Of a DNA stretch of 64,000 bases, positions 49,838-62,290 are shown one piece after another (the first letter of the stretch is position 1; each line of letters opens with the position of its first letter). Source of the DNA: Fabrea salina. Taxonomy: Eukaryota > Ciliophora > Heterotrichea > Heterotrichida > Fabreidae. The notes beneath the pieces are model-generated. The model was not told where the DNA came from. It did no database searches and saw nothing but the letters and a program-made list of their open reading frames with translations. The stretch is taken from assembly GCA_022984795.1 (NCBI GenBank), contig JALIHJ010000027.1:212033-276032 (forward strand), in the 5' to 3' direction. A program made the position numbers and the translations under genes.

Positions 49838-52099
49838 TTACTGCTTTATGCTCAAGATTTGTTTTTGCAATGACTTAGGGCTCAGGCAGGTGTCCAGAGT
49901 TGTCAGGTCCTTCACTACTTGCATAGAAGCTTTTTGCGAACAAACAAACCTTTTGGCTTCAACTGACAGGTAAGAAAACTTCTCTGAAATCACTCCTAGC
50001 AAACGCTTAGCGTCTTCCACCAACTCTGAAGGAAAAAAGGATAACTGGGACAACTCAAGCGCGTAGTAGTTCTCTAAGCAGCCTTCAAGCACCTTAAAGT
50101 TTTCAAGGCTTTTGTTCTTGACTGTTGGGTAGATACTTTCGAGTCCTGTGAGTTGGTGGAAGTGAGTGGAAAACAAGCACTTGGCCTCTTTCAAGATAAG
50201 ACTCTCTGCAATCGCCCAGGCCAAACTTACTCCGTCTTCGTGACTAGTTCCTCTTCCAAGTTCGTCCACTAGCACTAAGCTGTTCTTAGTTGCTGTGTTT
50301 AGGATGAACTGGGAGTCTTGCATTTCTGCTAAAAAACTTGAAGCGTTGTACTCAATTGACTCAGTCTCCCCAAGTCTTACAAGCAAAGCGTCCAAAATAA
50401 CCAAACTAGCTGAACAAGCAGGCACGAAGCACCCAGTTTGGGCAAGCACTTGAACTATTGCTAGGGTTTTAAGGTAAGTGGTTTTTCCACTAGAGTTAAC
50501 TCCTGTGACAACTTGGAATAAACAGTTAGGAAGGACCTGGTAGTTAGAAGGCACATAGGCTTTAAAGTTCTCCAGTATTGGGTTTTTGGCTCTGTGGATT
50601 GTTAAGTTGTGGCTTGTGAACTCTGGCTTAACGCACTCATATTGAATAGAAAACTCAGCAAAAGCAAGCAGCTCGTCCAAAACTCCAATAGAGTGAGAAA
50701 TATTGTAAAGACAAATTATCTTTTCCCTTGCTTTAAGCAAGAGTTCTTCCAGTACTTCGTAAGTAAGTGCAATAATGTCGTTTTCGGAAGACGAAAGTTT
50801 TTCGTTTAAACTAGTGAGTTTAGGAGTAGAAGCTACTACTTTTTTGGACTTGACACTAACTTTTATCAAGGGCTCTCCTAAAACCTCCTTGACTTGGTTT
50901 AGCGAGTCAAACTGCAGAAAAAACTTCCTTGCAGAGTTCTTTTGCAGTTTCAGTCCAGGGTGGTTCAGGCTGTACTTCACTTGGTTGAAGTACTCATTAA
51001 CTTCGTCCAGAATGTTTTTGTGGATTTCTCTTGAAATGTCCAACAATCCACTTATCCCTTCTTTAACTAAGTGGAGCATCTTTTCTTTAGACACACTAGT
51101 TCCTTTAACGCTTTCAAGGTTCAAAAAGAACTGGAAACTCTCTATGAGTGAGTCAATTCTTCTGTCGTCAATGCTTTCAATGACCTCTAAAATCTCATGC
51201 GAACTAAAAGAGTAACTGGACAGAGTTTGGTTGATGCACTGAGCAGCTTCTAAACTTTGAAGGATCGCCACTATGTTTTGGACTTGGGACTTTGCAAAGT
51301 TGAGTTTGTTGCTTTTCTGCTTTTGAATGAGTCTAGCAGTGATAAGTTCAGTATTGGGAAGTTGACTCAAAACACTCGACACTTCACTTCTTAAAGAACT
51401 GCACTCAATCAGTTCTTCAACTGCTTTTTGCTTCTCAGTTATAGTTTTGTGTTCTCTAGAAGGCTGGAGCAAGTTAGCACGGAGCATTCTAAACCCTGCT
51501 ATGGTTCTGCACACAAAGCACCCAGCCAAAGAATGCTTGATGGACCCTTGGTTGCTAACTATTATTTCTAGAGTTCTGGCTGTTGAGTAGTCAATCAACA
51601 ACAAGTTTTCAAGGTGGGAGTAAGTAATGTGTAGACAGTTGTCGTAAAATATAATGTGTTGTGTGTTCTGTAAGTACTGAATTAAAGAACTTAAAGCTGC
51701 CAAACCTATGTACTTACTTTCAGTTTCAACGTCGTTGACTTTAAGAACAGAGTTTTTGTATAGTTCTTGTCCATGTCTTTCGTCGTAGAAGTTTCTAGGA
51801 ATGTACTCTACCGAAATGCCTTTTAAGTGCTGCAGTATTCTTGTTTTCAAAAGTGAGTTTTCTGCTGTTTTGGGCAACAGCACTTCGTAGGGGTCCCAGG
51901 CAAACAGAGTAGACACTGTGTTCACGTAAGTTGGGTAATCCACAAACTGAGTGAAACTCAGCTTAAACGAGTTCAAGTTAACGCAGGCCAAGCCTACTTC
52001 TCTAGCTCTGTTCTCAATCACACTTATGATGCAGCAAGGCTCCCCTGGAGTCCCTGGAGTTCTTCTAGACGAACTTGCTGAATTTGGCGTGTTTAGCAT
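49838..52099 (-). CDS. MSH4: MutS homologue MSH4 (meiotic)
   Basis: This is a 753-residue protein without the mismatch-recognition domain I (no F-x-E motif). The early region (AREVGLACVNLNSFKLSFTQFVDYPTYVNTVSTL) is the MSH4 connector pattern. It ends in the MutS ATPase: Walker A GVNSSGKTT (about 533-541), then SSFLAEMQDSQFIL, Walker B/signature LVLVDELGRGTSHEDG, and FSTHFHQL. Substitutions in Walker A (GVNSSGKTT for GPNxSGKST) leave the Lys and Thr needed for ATP binding. MSH4 pairs with MSH5 to stabilise recombination intermediates in meiosis, here conjugation. The protein ends shortly after the ATPase. Confidence 0.85.
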   Translation of the reverse strand: MLNTPNSASSSRRTPGTPGEPCCIISVIENRAREVGLACVNLNSFKLSFTQFVDYPTYVNTVSTLFAWDPYEVLLPKTAENSLLKTRILQHLKGISVEYIPRNFYDERHGQELYKNSVLKVNDVETESKYIGLAALSSLIQYLQNTQHIIFYDNCLHITYSHLENLLLIDYSTARTLEIIVSNQGSIKHSLAGCFVCRTIAGFRMLRANLLQPSREHKTITEKQKAVEELIECSSLRSEVSSVLSQLPNTELITARLIQKQKSNKLNFAKSQVQNIVAILQSLEAAQCINQTLSSYSFSSHEILEVIESIDDRRIDSLIESFQFFLNLESVKGTSVSKEKMLHLVKEGISGLLDISREIHKNILDEVNEYFNQVKYSLNHPGLKLQKNSARKFFLQFDSLNQVKEVLGEPLIKVSVKSKKVVASTPKLTSLNEKLSSSENDIIALTYEVLEELLLKAREKIICLYNISHSIGVLDELLAFAEFSIQYECVKPEFTSHNLTIHRAKNPILENFKAYVPSNYQVLPNCLFQVVTGVNSSGKTTYLKTLAIVQVLAQTGCFVPACSASLVILDALLVRLGETESIEYNASSFLAEMQDSQFILNTATKNSLVLVDELGRGTSHEDGVSLAWAIAESLILKEAKCLFSTHFHQLTGLESIYPTVKNKSLENFKVLEGCLENYYALELSQLSFFPSELVEDAKRLLGVISEKFSYLSVEAKRFVCSQKASMQVVKDLTTLDTCLSPKSLQKQILSIKQ

Positions 52100-52114
52100 T
52101 TTAATACCTTTAAG

Positions 52115-55100
52115 TTAATCCTTTTTAAGAGGTGAGTGTCTTGACCTTCCAAAAACAATTTCGTCGCCAGCTGAGGATATAATGCGGTCACTGGTGTACC
52201 CGCGTTTATTGGGGAACATAAACTCTTCTTTGCCTTCTTCCCAGTCTTCTCCTTCTGGGTACCACTCGTCTTTAGTAGGTCTGACTTTTTGGCCTTTGCT
52301 TTTGGCGTCCAAGCGCTGCAGGTAGATGTTTTCTAGGCCTTTCATTCGTTGGGACTGTTCAGGCTTCTTCTTTTTCCTCATTCGTCTTCGCTTGTTCCCA
52401 GTGTGCAGTGACTGCATAGAGTCTTCCATGTCCAGCATGCTTAAAGAAGGGTCGTTTCCGTACACACGCTCTAAGTCCGCGTTGTGGTAGGTAGGTTTGT
52501 TTATGACTTTTCTGCCTACTTGGTAGCTTTCTTCATCGCTTTCAGTATGCATGTCTAGCTTAGAGTGGTCGATTCCTCTGTCGATTCCTCTGTCAGTGTT
52601 TCGGCTCACAGCTTCTTGTTCGTAAGAAGTAATGATTGAAGCAAGGTTAGCCAGTCTTTGCCGGTCAGGGTCTACCTTTTCTTCAGGTGAGGACAAAGCA
52701 AACGGCTGGAGGGGCCTTGGGGGCTTTGAAGTAATCCAGCCTGAGTTCTCAGGAATCAAGTCTCTTTGAGAAAAGTCTGGGCTAAGGGGTTCAGGTTCGT
52801 GAGTGAACTTTTCGTTTGTCCTGGGAGGCAGCTCGGCCTTTTTCTCCAAGTCAATGATTTTAGCTCCTTTGAAGTTTCTGCGAACTCTGACTCTTTCTCT
52901 GGTGATTTTGTGCTTGAGTGTAGCTAAGTGAACGTCTTCTTTGTCCACAATGGTTTTGGGAATGTCGTACTCGGTTCTGTCAATAGCTGGAGCGTCAGGA
53001 ATGGCGTCTCCGTGGTCGTCCACAATAGTAGCTCCTTGGAAGGTTTTTCGGATTTTAACGTCTTCGCCGGTTTCGTTGTGCATGACCACCACTACTTCAG
53101 GGTCTTCAGTGTCAGGGTAGGCGTTGGAGAACTGGAAGTCTTGTTCGTTCTCTACAGTTTGGCCAACTAAGTAGGCGTGGGGGTGCTGGGCTCTTTTTTC
53201 CAAGTCGATGATTCTAGCTCCTTTGAAGTTGCGTTTAACTCGGATCTTTTCTCCTGAGATTGCTTTGAGTGTTGCAAAGCGAACGTCTTCTTCGTCCACA
53301 ACTGTTTTGGGTATTTCGTAGTCTTTGGGGTCAATTGGGTTGGAGTTCTCTACTATTTTGTTTTCTAAGTCCACAATTCGGGCTCCTTTGAAGTCTTTTC
53401 TGATTCTGACGCGTTGGCCTGACTCTTTGTGAGGCACTGTGATGATTTCTGGGTCGTCCAGGTCAGGTATGGCTCTTTGCAGGTCGAGTTCGCTTTGGTT
53501 CTCCACTGTGCCTAAGCAGGGCTTTTCTTCTTCTTCAACAGGGAAAGTCACTGCTTCTAGTTCGGTCAAAAAGTCGTTTTCAGGTTCTTCTTTGTTGGGT
53601 TCTTCTTCAGTTTCACTTCCTACTTCAGTGTAAGCAATGATTTCAGTGAACTCCTCAGTTTGAGGGTCCAGGTTGAGTTTCACGAAGTTGTCAAGTTCTC
53701 GTCTGTGGACAGGCTGTTTGTAGATGACGTTTTTCGTTTCAAACTGGCCAGCTAAAGGACTGTCTTCTTCTTGGAGGAAAGTAGACTCGTCCACAAGCAG
53801 ACTGTCCCGCTTGTTGATGTTCTCTTCTGCGTAGGGTTCGTCTAGAATGTGGGGTGGTTCTTTGCTGTCAAAAATAGTGGGGTCGATCTCAATGAACTCT
53901 CCGCTCCTCAAGGGGAAAGAATTCCTTCTTCTGAACTGGCTTGAAGGAACCCGTGGAGTAGAGGCCCCACTCGGCTGTTTAGAAATAGACACGTTTTTGC
54001 GCATCCTTCTTCTAAGCATCTCAAGAGGCAGAATCTGTCTGAGGTCAGCAGTAGGGAACATGTTGGCCAGTTCGCCCAAAGGACTTTCGTGGAGCAAGGT
54101 AGCGTGATCTTGGGAGTCAGTTTTTCCTAGTTCTTTTTGGATTTGGATTCTCAAAAGGATCTTTTCCATCCTTTTGATGTCAATGAACAAGAAAATACTC
54201 AAAAGAACTGTCACGATCAAAGAGTCCAAAGCAAACACCCAGACCCACTCACCCATTTCTGAGTCAGTCAGAACCAAAATCTGAGCAGCTATCATAGGAA
54301 CGTTTGTGCACAAAATGTTGAAGTAACCGTACTTTATCAGGGGCTTGTAAACCTTTGTCCAGTCATCAAAGGTGGCTTTGAAGCAGCTTCGGTTGCAGAA
54401 GTTGCAGAAAAGCAGTCTGAAGAAGTTGAAGGAAAGCATAGTGCTGATTGTCTCTACTGTAGCTGCAGAGCACTTGTGGGACTTTTTCCAAACCTGGAAT
54501 GAAGCGTCCTTTGAATTGGTTCTGTAGCAGTACCCCAGAATAAACAACAGGTTAAACGTCAATTGGAATATCAAGGCTCCCAGAATTATAATGATGGTTA
54601 TCGTCAACAAAAGATCTGCTCCAAAGGAGTCAATTGCTGCCAGTCTTCTTGAAGAGTCGTCGTCTCTAAGTGGAATATAAAACAGCAAAAACAACCAAGA
54701 GCCTGTGCACTCAGCTCCCCACAAAGCTATTGTGGACTGCAAAAATGACACTCCTGAAGCAGAAATCTTCATAATGCCCACTAGTCCAGCGACAAACACA
54801 GAGAAGCCTGTGAAAGGGAAGTAGGCTTTTTCCTCGTCAAAGTCAGAGTTGGTGCTAGAAGAAGGTTCACTTTGAATAGGCTCTGTGGAGTTTCCGGTAG
54901 GGGTTTCAGGAGTTGTTTCTTCTTCTGTTTCTTCTTCTTCTTGAGTCGGAGCAAATTCAGGGCAGTTGTTGGGGTCCTGACACCTCACACAGTCAGTTCC
55001 GCTTTTTTGGAATCCATTTGGGCAGTCCTCTACACAGGTGTTAAGGTATAAGTACTTGCCTGAATCACAAGAGTCACAGGTGTAAGGAGTGTCTTTGCAA

Positions 55101-57690
55101 GTAAGGCACTTACTGTCGCACTCCTCACACTTGCTTCCTACTTCTACAGTTATTCCAGCGGGACACTGGCTCAGGCATCTTCCATTGTAAAGGTAAGTGC
55201 TTGTGTTGTTACACTCAGTGCAATAGTCTATTTGTGACTCGCAGGTGTTGCACTCTGAAGAGCACTTAACACAGAGTTCTCCAGAACTAGAAGTCCTGGT
55301 GAAACCGTCTTGGCAAGGAACCTGGCACCTTCCTTCACTGTTAATGACTTCTTCTTCTAAGTTACAAGAAGTGCACTGGTCTTGACCTCCAGAACAAGTT
55401 TTGCAGTTTGAATCGCAGTCAATGCAGGAACTTCCGTCATAGTATTGTCCTTCTGTGCAGATTAGTTCGCACTGACTCCCTACTTTTTTGTAGCCGTCTG
55501 GACAAGAAGTGCAGCTACTAGCTGACCCAGAGCAAGTTTTACAGTTGTCAGAGCATTTTTCACAAGTACCGGCGCTCAAAAAGTACCCTGAAGGACAAGA
55601 GGTTAAGCAGTCGCCTTGGAATAGAACTCCAGAGTAACAGTCTGTGCAGTAGTCAACCTGACCGTCCCTGCAGGCTTTGCATTCGTTCACACAGGGAGCG
55701 CAAGTAGAGTTTACTGGAGTGTACCCTTCTGCACAGTTTTGAACACAGTTGTTTCCAATCAAGTCACTTCCACTAGGACAAGAAGTACACGCACCAGCAC
55801 TTCCTTCACAAGTTAAACAAGAGTCATCGCACTTCGAACAGGCAGTTCCGTCTATGTACCAACCGTCAAAGCAAGTATCACACCTTGTTTTGTCCCCACT
55901 ACAAGTTTTGCAGTCGTTTTCGCATGTCACACAGTCATCACTGATTAAAGAAAGTCCATCATCACAAGAAGTGCAGGTGTCTATAGTGCCTGAGCAAGTT
56001 TTGCACCTTGAGCTACATGCTTTGCATCCGTTACTAATTAGTGTAAGGTCGTCTTCACACTCAGTGCAAAAGTCAGCTGCACTTTCACAGTTCTTGCATT
56101 CTGCATTGCAGTTTCCACAGGCATTTGAATCAGTTAAATACATCCCTTCTCGGCAAGAAACACACCTATCATAAGCTCCTTCACATTGTTCACAGTTAGC
56201 AGAACAGTTTTTGCAGGTGCCTGAATCCAAGAACCTGTTTTCTTCACACGAAGTGCAGGTTTCTACGTCGCCGCCTGAACAAGTTAGGCAGTTTGAGTTA
56301 CACTTTAAGCATTCAGTTCCACTCAAAGTATAGCCTGTTTGACAGCTTGTACATTCGTTTGATGAATTTTCGCAGCTTGTGCACCCAGTTGCACACTGCA
56401 AACACTGAGTTCCTGAAAGGTAGTGACCTTCTACGCAGGACTGGCACAAGTCTTGGGACCCAGAGCAAGTTTTACAAGGAGAAGTGCAGGTTTTGCATTC
56501 AGAGCCTATCAAAACTAGTCCAGATATGCATTCAGTGCAGCTGTTTACTTCTCCATCACACTCAGAACAAGGAGACTGGCAAGACTGACAAGTGTCTGGA
56601 TCACTAGAGGTTATTGTTGAGCCTTCAGGACAAGTAGGAATGTCTTGACAAGACCCACTAGCTGAGAGTCGTTTGCCTGTAGGACACTCAGTGCAGTTAG
56701 TAGGCTCATTTTCACACTCTTTGCAGTTGCTGCTGCATTCAGTACACAAGTCAGGGTCAGAAGTTGTTTTGGTGTACCCAGAGGGACATTCGTCGTAACA
56801 GAAGTTTTCGTGCAGGGCTTTTCCATTGTCGCAAGAAGTGCACTTAGTTTTGGACCCTTGGCAAGTCAAGCAGTTCTCGGAACATTCAACACAGGCTCCA
56901 TTAGAGGTTGCTGTAGTGGTTTGTCCAGAGGGACACTCAGAAACACACCTGTTGTTGCTTAGAATAAATGAGTCAGGGCACTTAGTGCAGGTGTAAATAT
57001 CACCTGAACAGTGTTCGCAGTTGTTGTCACAGTCTCTACACTCTCCGTCAACTTCAATGGTAGTTCCGAAAGGACACGAAACTAAACATTCGTTGTTGTA
57101 CAAAACTTCCGAGCCATTGCAGCTTATACAGTTGTCAGCAGTGTTTTCACAGGCTTTGCAATCATTGCTGCAGTCTTCACATGCGGCTCCGTTTTTAAAG
57201 GTTCCTTCTGGACAAGTTTTCACACAAGATTCATCGTAAAGGTATAACTGGACTCCATCTGTGCCAGTGGTACATGACGAACATGCAGTCTCCGAAAAGC
57301 AAGTATTGCAAGGATCAACACAGCTTTTGCACTCTGCTCCGTCTAGGTACTCTCCTAAGTTGCACACAGTTGTAAATCCACACTTTCCATTGTCCCATTG
57401 GCATGCGTTTACATTGCAGTCTAGGTCGCAATCGTCATTGTTCCGCTTCTCCAAAGTGCATCCCTCAGCACACAAAGCCTCGCATACTCCTAATTGACTC
57501 TCAAAGCCATTGGGACAGTTTTCTCTACACTCTTGGTTGTACAGTACATAGTCTGACTCACACATAGTGCAAGTGTTTATTGTGCCTGGAGCACTCTTCA
57601 CAAGGAGACCACACCCTACGCACTCATTTCCAATAGCTACAGTGATTTTATCCGGACAAGAGTCCACACAAGAGGTTCCTGAAAGCAACT
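52115..57690 (-). CDS. Giant Cys-rich surface protein, membrane and cytosolic half
   Basis: This frame is unbroken and is the C-terminal part of one gene running from 63558. Extracellular: dozens of units of about 40-50 residues of the form C-x2-C-x3-C-x2-C-x5-C-x2-C (for example NCKTCSGSASSCTSCPDGY), and one Lin12/Notch repeat near 57384-57472. An acidic Thr-rich stalk (about 54850-54960) leads to several hydrophobic spans (about 54190-54830; e.g. LLLTITIIIILGALIFQLTF and FALDSLIVTVLLSIFLFID). The cytosolic tail (52115-54100) has four copies of a VRxxFKGARIxDLExK-type motif and a basic end. An upstream ATG at 57910 is in the wrong frame for the Cys repeats and is not the true start. A surface receptor or channel-like role is inferred. 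Confidence 0.75.
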
Positions 57691-59830
57691 TCTGAACCGC
57701 TGCAAGAAGTGCATTTGTAGGTTTCTCCTGAACAAGTTGCACAGTCACCAGTGCAAGCCTTACATTCATTGGGATTGGCTGTTGCTGTAGTAAACCCGTC
57801 TTCACAAGCATTCCCACATTTGGTTCCCTGGAGAACCTTGCCTCCATCACACGAAGTACACTGGTCAAAAGATCCTGAGCAAGTGGCACAGTTATCTGAA
57901 CAAGGCTCACAGAAGTTACCCATTTCCACTGTTATGTCAACAGGACAAGCATTCACACAAGTGTCATTGTAAAGGAATTTTCCGGTTGCACACTCACTGC
58001 ATGTAGTAACATCACCTGCACACTCCTTGCAGTTGTCATCACAGTCTTTGCAAGTGATTCCGTCTTGAAGTGTTCCCGAAGGACACTCACTTAAACACTG
58101 AACTCCATAAAGGTATTGAGTGGCTCCTGTTTCGTTATGGAGCGAGCAAGTAATACACGATGCACCGTCGTGGCACTGTTGGCAGGGATAATTGCAATCA
58201 ACGCATTTAGTTCCATCAAAGTACTGTCCAGAGGGGCAGTCTCCGCTGTGAGCAGTGCAGTCTCCATTATCTGAGTTGCAGCCAGAGGTATTGCATACAT
58301 CATCACAGTTACCGTCTCCTAACATGCTTGAAGTGCACCCAGGAGAACAGTCTTCAGGCGGGGGAACTTCTTCACATATTCCAGTAGCGTTTTTCTGGTA
58401 CCCACTTGGACAGTCACTGAGACACAAACCTTGATGGTAAACACGGTCGTTAGGGCATGTTTCGCAAACCCCGGCTTGTTGGCAAGTCACACAAGAAGTA
58501 TCACAGTTTCTGCAAATATTTCCATCTGGGAAACTCCCAGGAGGGCAGGTATCTGTACAAACATCGTTATACAAGTATAAAGTAGCATTGCAAGATGTGC
58601 ACTTAGTAACTTCGTCTACACATTCAAGACACCCACTGCAAGCTTTACACTCATTAGGAAAAGAAGTAGTAGTAGTGAATCCCGAGTCACAGCTTGGTTT
58701 ACAGGTAGTTCCTTGAAGAACTCTGTCGTCAGGACATGCAGTGCAAGTCTGAGTATCTCCTGAGCAGTATTTGCAGTTAGCATTGCAGTCTACACAAGCA
58801 TCTCCTTCTTGAATAGTAGTGTCAGCTGGGCATGAGCTAACGCACTGGTTATTGTAGAGCAGGTAAGGGTTTTTACAAGCAGTGCAAGTGTCTGCGTCTC
58901 CTACACACTCAGAGCACCTCATGTTGCAGTCTTTACAGATAAGTCCGTCTTTAAAGGTTTCATCTGGACAGCTTTCATAACAAAAATCTTCATAAAGCAG
59001 CCATTTGTCCCCGTCACCATCAACCTTACAACTAATGCAGGATGTAGGAGAGTTACACAAGTCGCAAGGATCCTCACAGGGCAAACAGTCGTCTCCTACT
59101 TGGTACTGCCCATCGTTGCAGGTTGTTGGTGCAGGAAGGCACTTTCCGTCGTCGTAGTTGCAAGCTTCTACGTTACAGGCTTCATCACAAGCAGTGTTGT
59201 TGAGTAATAAACTTGTGCAGCCTGAGCTACACTCAGTTTCTACCAGCTCAACACATTTTCCATTTAGAATCCCGTGGTTCTCTGGACAGGGATCTACACA
59301 GGAGTTTTCGAACAAATAAGTGTTAGTTTTGCAAGAGGTGCAGTTAGTAGTAGTTCCAGAGCAACTGAAACAGCTCCCACGACAGGCTAAGCACTCATTT
59401 CCTACTTGTATATACCCAAAGTCACATGCATCCACACAGTCACCTGCTTGTAAAAGGAAAGGATCTTCACAAGAGGTGCAGGTGTTTATGTCTCCTGAAC
59501 AAGTTTTACAAGAGTCTTTGCAGTCAAGACAAGTAGTTCCATCTTGAATGGCATTTTCAGGACACTCGTCAACGCAAGAGTTTTGGTGAAGCAACTTTCC
59601 TGAGTGGCAGGACTTGCAAGTGGTAGGTGTTCCTGAACACTTAAAGCAGTTTGGATCGCATTCTAAACAAACTTTGTTTCCTGGAATGTAGAACTCATCT
59701 GGACAGGAGCCAAGGCAGTCATTTTCTAGTAAGTAACTACCAATTTCACAGCTCAAACAGTTGTCTTCTGAATTCTCGCAGGTGTCGCAGGGGGACTTGC
59801 AATCAATGCACTGTACTCCATCCGAGTAAG
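57690..59830 (-). CDS. Giant Cys-rich surface protein, middle block (frameshifted relative to both flanks)
   Basis: This continues the Cys-rich ectodomain in another frame. Units such as CKTCSGDINTCTSC and CATCSGSFDQCTSC repeat throughout. Two Lin12/Notch repeats are present (near 58250-58350 and 59145-59240), each with the CNxxxC..D/N..C pattern. The junction to the distal block lies at about 57686-57692. There the repeat pattern resumes one base out of phase (...CSGSE then LLSGTSCVDSC) with no GT-AG intron of 15-16 nt available. Upstream, frame is lost again at about 59825. This is one gene in evolutionary terms. Whether the breaks are mutations or sequence errors cannot be told here. Confidence 0.65.
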
Positions 59831-60560
59831 TCCTTCAGGACAAGAGTCAACACACGAGTTTCCTGAAAGTAAGTATTAACCTCACAAGTTAAGCAATTAT
59901 TGGAGAGTTTGAGCAGGTTTTGCATCCTGTTGCACAGTCACGACACTCTCCTGAAACTCCAAATAGTCCCTGGAGGGCAAGTAGACACACAAGTACTTTG
60001 GATCAAACAAATAAATCAGATCACAGACAGGACAAGCAAGAGTTCAAGTCACTTAAGCATTGGTCACAAGGATCGTTACAGCGGTTGCATACTCCTGTTG
60101 TCTGTGCCACCTATTGTCACTGCCACAGGTATTCACACACCTTCCAGCCTTTGCAAAAGTCCGCCATTGCAAGAAGTGCAATAGTCGCTAGTGCCTTCGC
60201 AGGTTTTGCATACGTCATCGCACTGATCACAGGTATCCTGTAGAGTTTTTAAACTTTCCATCTCCACAGCTTCAAGTACACAGTTGGTTCCGTCAAGGCG
60301 GGGTGCTCATGCTGTCTTTTGGGTAGCCGCAACTTAGACATTCTGTTTCACTGCTGCAAGTACACAAGGTGCCACACATTCTCAAGTGCCATCTTCGCCA
60401 TAGTATTTGTCTGGACAAGACTCCTTGCATTCAGTTCCAAATAAGAAAGGAGTACAATGCAGGATCCATAAATGGTTATTTCGTCTCCACAAGTAGCACA
60501 GGGGTCTTGGCACTCAACACAAACCTGAGCTGTTGACACAGGGTCAAAGTATATCCAGTT
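59831..60560 (-). pseudogene. Heavily frameshifted Cys-rich segment
   Basis: All three minus frames contain short pieces of the same Cys-repeat pattern (for example VCVECQDPCATCGDE in one frame, FGTECKESCPDKYYGEDG in another, each followed by a shift). Shifts occur roughly every 50-120 bp, and stops interrupt every frame. No intron fits. This is the most degraded part of the giant gene. Confidence 0.65.
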
Positions 60561-61170
60561 TGGCATTCTTCATTGCAGGTACTGTGAAGGTAGGGGTGGG
60601 ATCCGTCAGTATCACAACTTATGCACTTGTCTGGAGTGGTTTGGCAAGTCAAGCAGGGCGAAGAGCAGGTGAACGAAGAAGTTAAACTATTGCTTTTGTC
60701 TATTGAGAAGGAGCCTGTTCTGCTTGTAATTTCCCAGGTAGAAGTAGTGATGAGGCTGTCGGGGTTAATGATTCCCCCTAGCTTGACTAATACCAATCCT
60801 CCAGCAGCTATTTCTACGTCAATCAAATCGTTGATAGTGACTGTATTCCCAGTTCTTTGGCAATCTAAGTCAGTGCCGTCGGACTTTTGACACGTGAAAG
60901 TGCCTATGTCAAACTCTGGAGGAATCACTATTTTCACTGTTGAACCAGCAGGGTGCACGTTCTCCGGATTGTAAGAAACTGTGTACACGGTTTCCTGGGC
61001 AATCTTGTCGTTGTCTGCGCTCACTAAAGCGTCCTCGATAGTAGCTGCGGTGTCAGTTTGAACAGTCACTCCAGCATCCTTTTTGTCTATAGCGTGATCG
61101 TCTTCGTCAAAAGTGTAAATCTTAAAAGAGTCAGAACGCTTTGTTGAAGGGGGGTTCTTGGCGTTTTTGG
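60560..61170 (-). CDS. Giant surface protein, last beta-sandwich repeat and first Cys units
   Basis: This open block has a beta-sandwich repeat (QETVYTVSYNPENVHPAGS, VKIVIPPEFDIG, then INDLIDVEIAAGGLVLVKLGG) and continues directly into CSSPCLTCQTTPDKCISC, so the two ectodomain types are joined in one frame. The upstream junction (about 61155-61185) contains two apparent single-base shifts, one beside a run of five A. Confidence 0.6.
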
Positions 61171-62290
61171 ATGCTGAAACTAATGGAGTCTCCTGAGTTC
61201 AGCACCAGAAAGAGTAATTATAGCCTCCACAGAGTTAGTGTCTGCAATTGAGCAGGATATAGAACTTATAGTGCCTGAACCAGTGCAAGTGGGTGAAGCT
61301 GAGAATTCTACTTGTGAAGGAGGTTCTATTTTGACCTTTAGGTTGGCTGGAGTCTCGTTTTCAACGGTTATAGAAACGTCGTAAATAGTTTCTTTCCCGT
61401 TAACTAAGTTTTGGGGTGTCATGGAAGCACTTTTGAGGGTGTTAGGTTCAGTTGGGGTGATGGAGATTCCTTTATTTTCTTGGTCAATCAAGTTGCCATC
61501 AGAGTCTTCTGTGGAAATGGAAAAGGACTGGTAGGCTTTTACACTAGGTGGGTTCTTTACTCTGTCAATCGTGAATATGAGTGTTGTGGGAGAAACAGAC
61601 CCTGAAGTGAACCCTGTAGTTACAGTTATAGAGTTAGTTGTGCAGGTGCACTGGAAGCTACTCGTGGAAAATCCTGCAGTATTGGAACAGGAGTCTTCTG
61701 CAAGTCCCACGTTATCAATCACCACTCCTGAAGGGAATTGAACTTTTAGGATTCCATTTCTTGGAACTGTAGTGCTTGTTTCGATAGTAAAGGTGTAAGT
61801 TGTGACATCACCCGTTACTCCGGAAGTTGCTTCGACTGATGCTGATTTCAGAGCGGAAGGAGCTGGTTTTACCGTGATTCCAGAGGTTTTTTCGTCAACT
61901 TTGTAAGCAAGAGTGGCGTCAGGGTGGGTTGAGATCTGGAAAGAAGAAGAAATCCCAGTAGTTATGGGGTTGGTGACTCTATCGAGGCTAAAGGATATAG
62001 GTCCAGCAGAACCTCCTGAAGGGAAACCACCTGTGACAATAAGCGTTTTAGAAGAAACTTTGCATTGGGCTCCACCATCGAGTCCTACTATTACACCAGT
62101 GCATGGTGCGTCGCGGTCTTCCACAGTTACTTCAGCAGGAAACACTATTTTGATTACCCCTCCAGCATCTACAGAGTGAGAGATTTCGAAATTAAAGACG
62201 TAGGTGGTTTCTATGCCTACAGTGAAGTCGGTGAAGCTCCACAAATTCTCTCTCACCATCATACACGATTGGACCTTGGTTGGAAAGTTA
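61171..62290 (-). CDS. Giant surface protein, tandem beta-sandwich repeats
   Basis: About three tandem domains of 110-120 residues, each with a similar plan: 'ttY.f.i......G.i.i.FP', a Cys pair around S/C-x-C, 'i.vtggf.sg....isf..drv.NP....' and 's..I.t'. The motif DRVKNPPS/DRVTNP recurs near each domain end. They resemble bacterial or eukaryotic Ig-like adhesive repeats; no named family is claimed. The frame is lost on both sides (about 61180, about 62280-62300). Confidence 0.6.

Noticed and set aside
57680-57700. A small intron explaining the frame change at 57690
   Set aside because: Available GT...AG spans are 11 or 19 nt, not 15-16, and removing them does not restore repeat spacing well.
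57691-57910. N-terminal 70-odd codons of the long frame ending at 52115, with an ATG at 57910
   Set aside because: In this stretch the Cys-repeat pattern is in another frame; the sequence MSLVQITVPLAQ... is a shadow, not the start of the protein.
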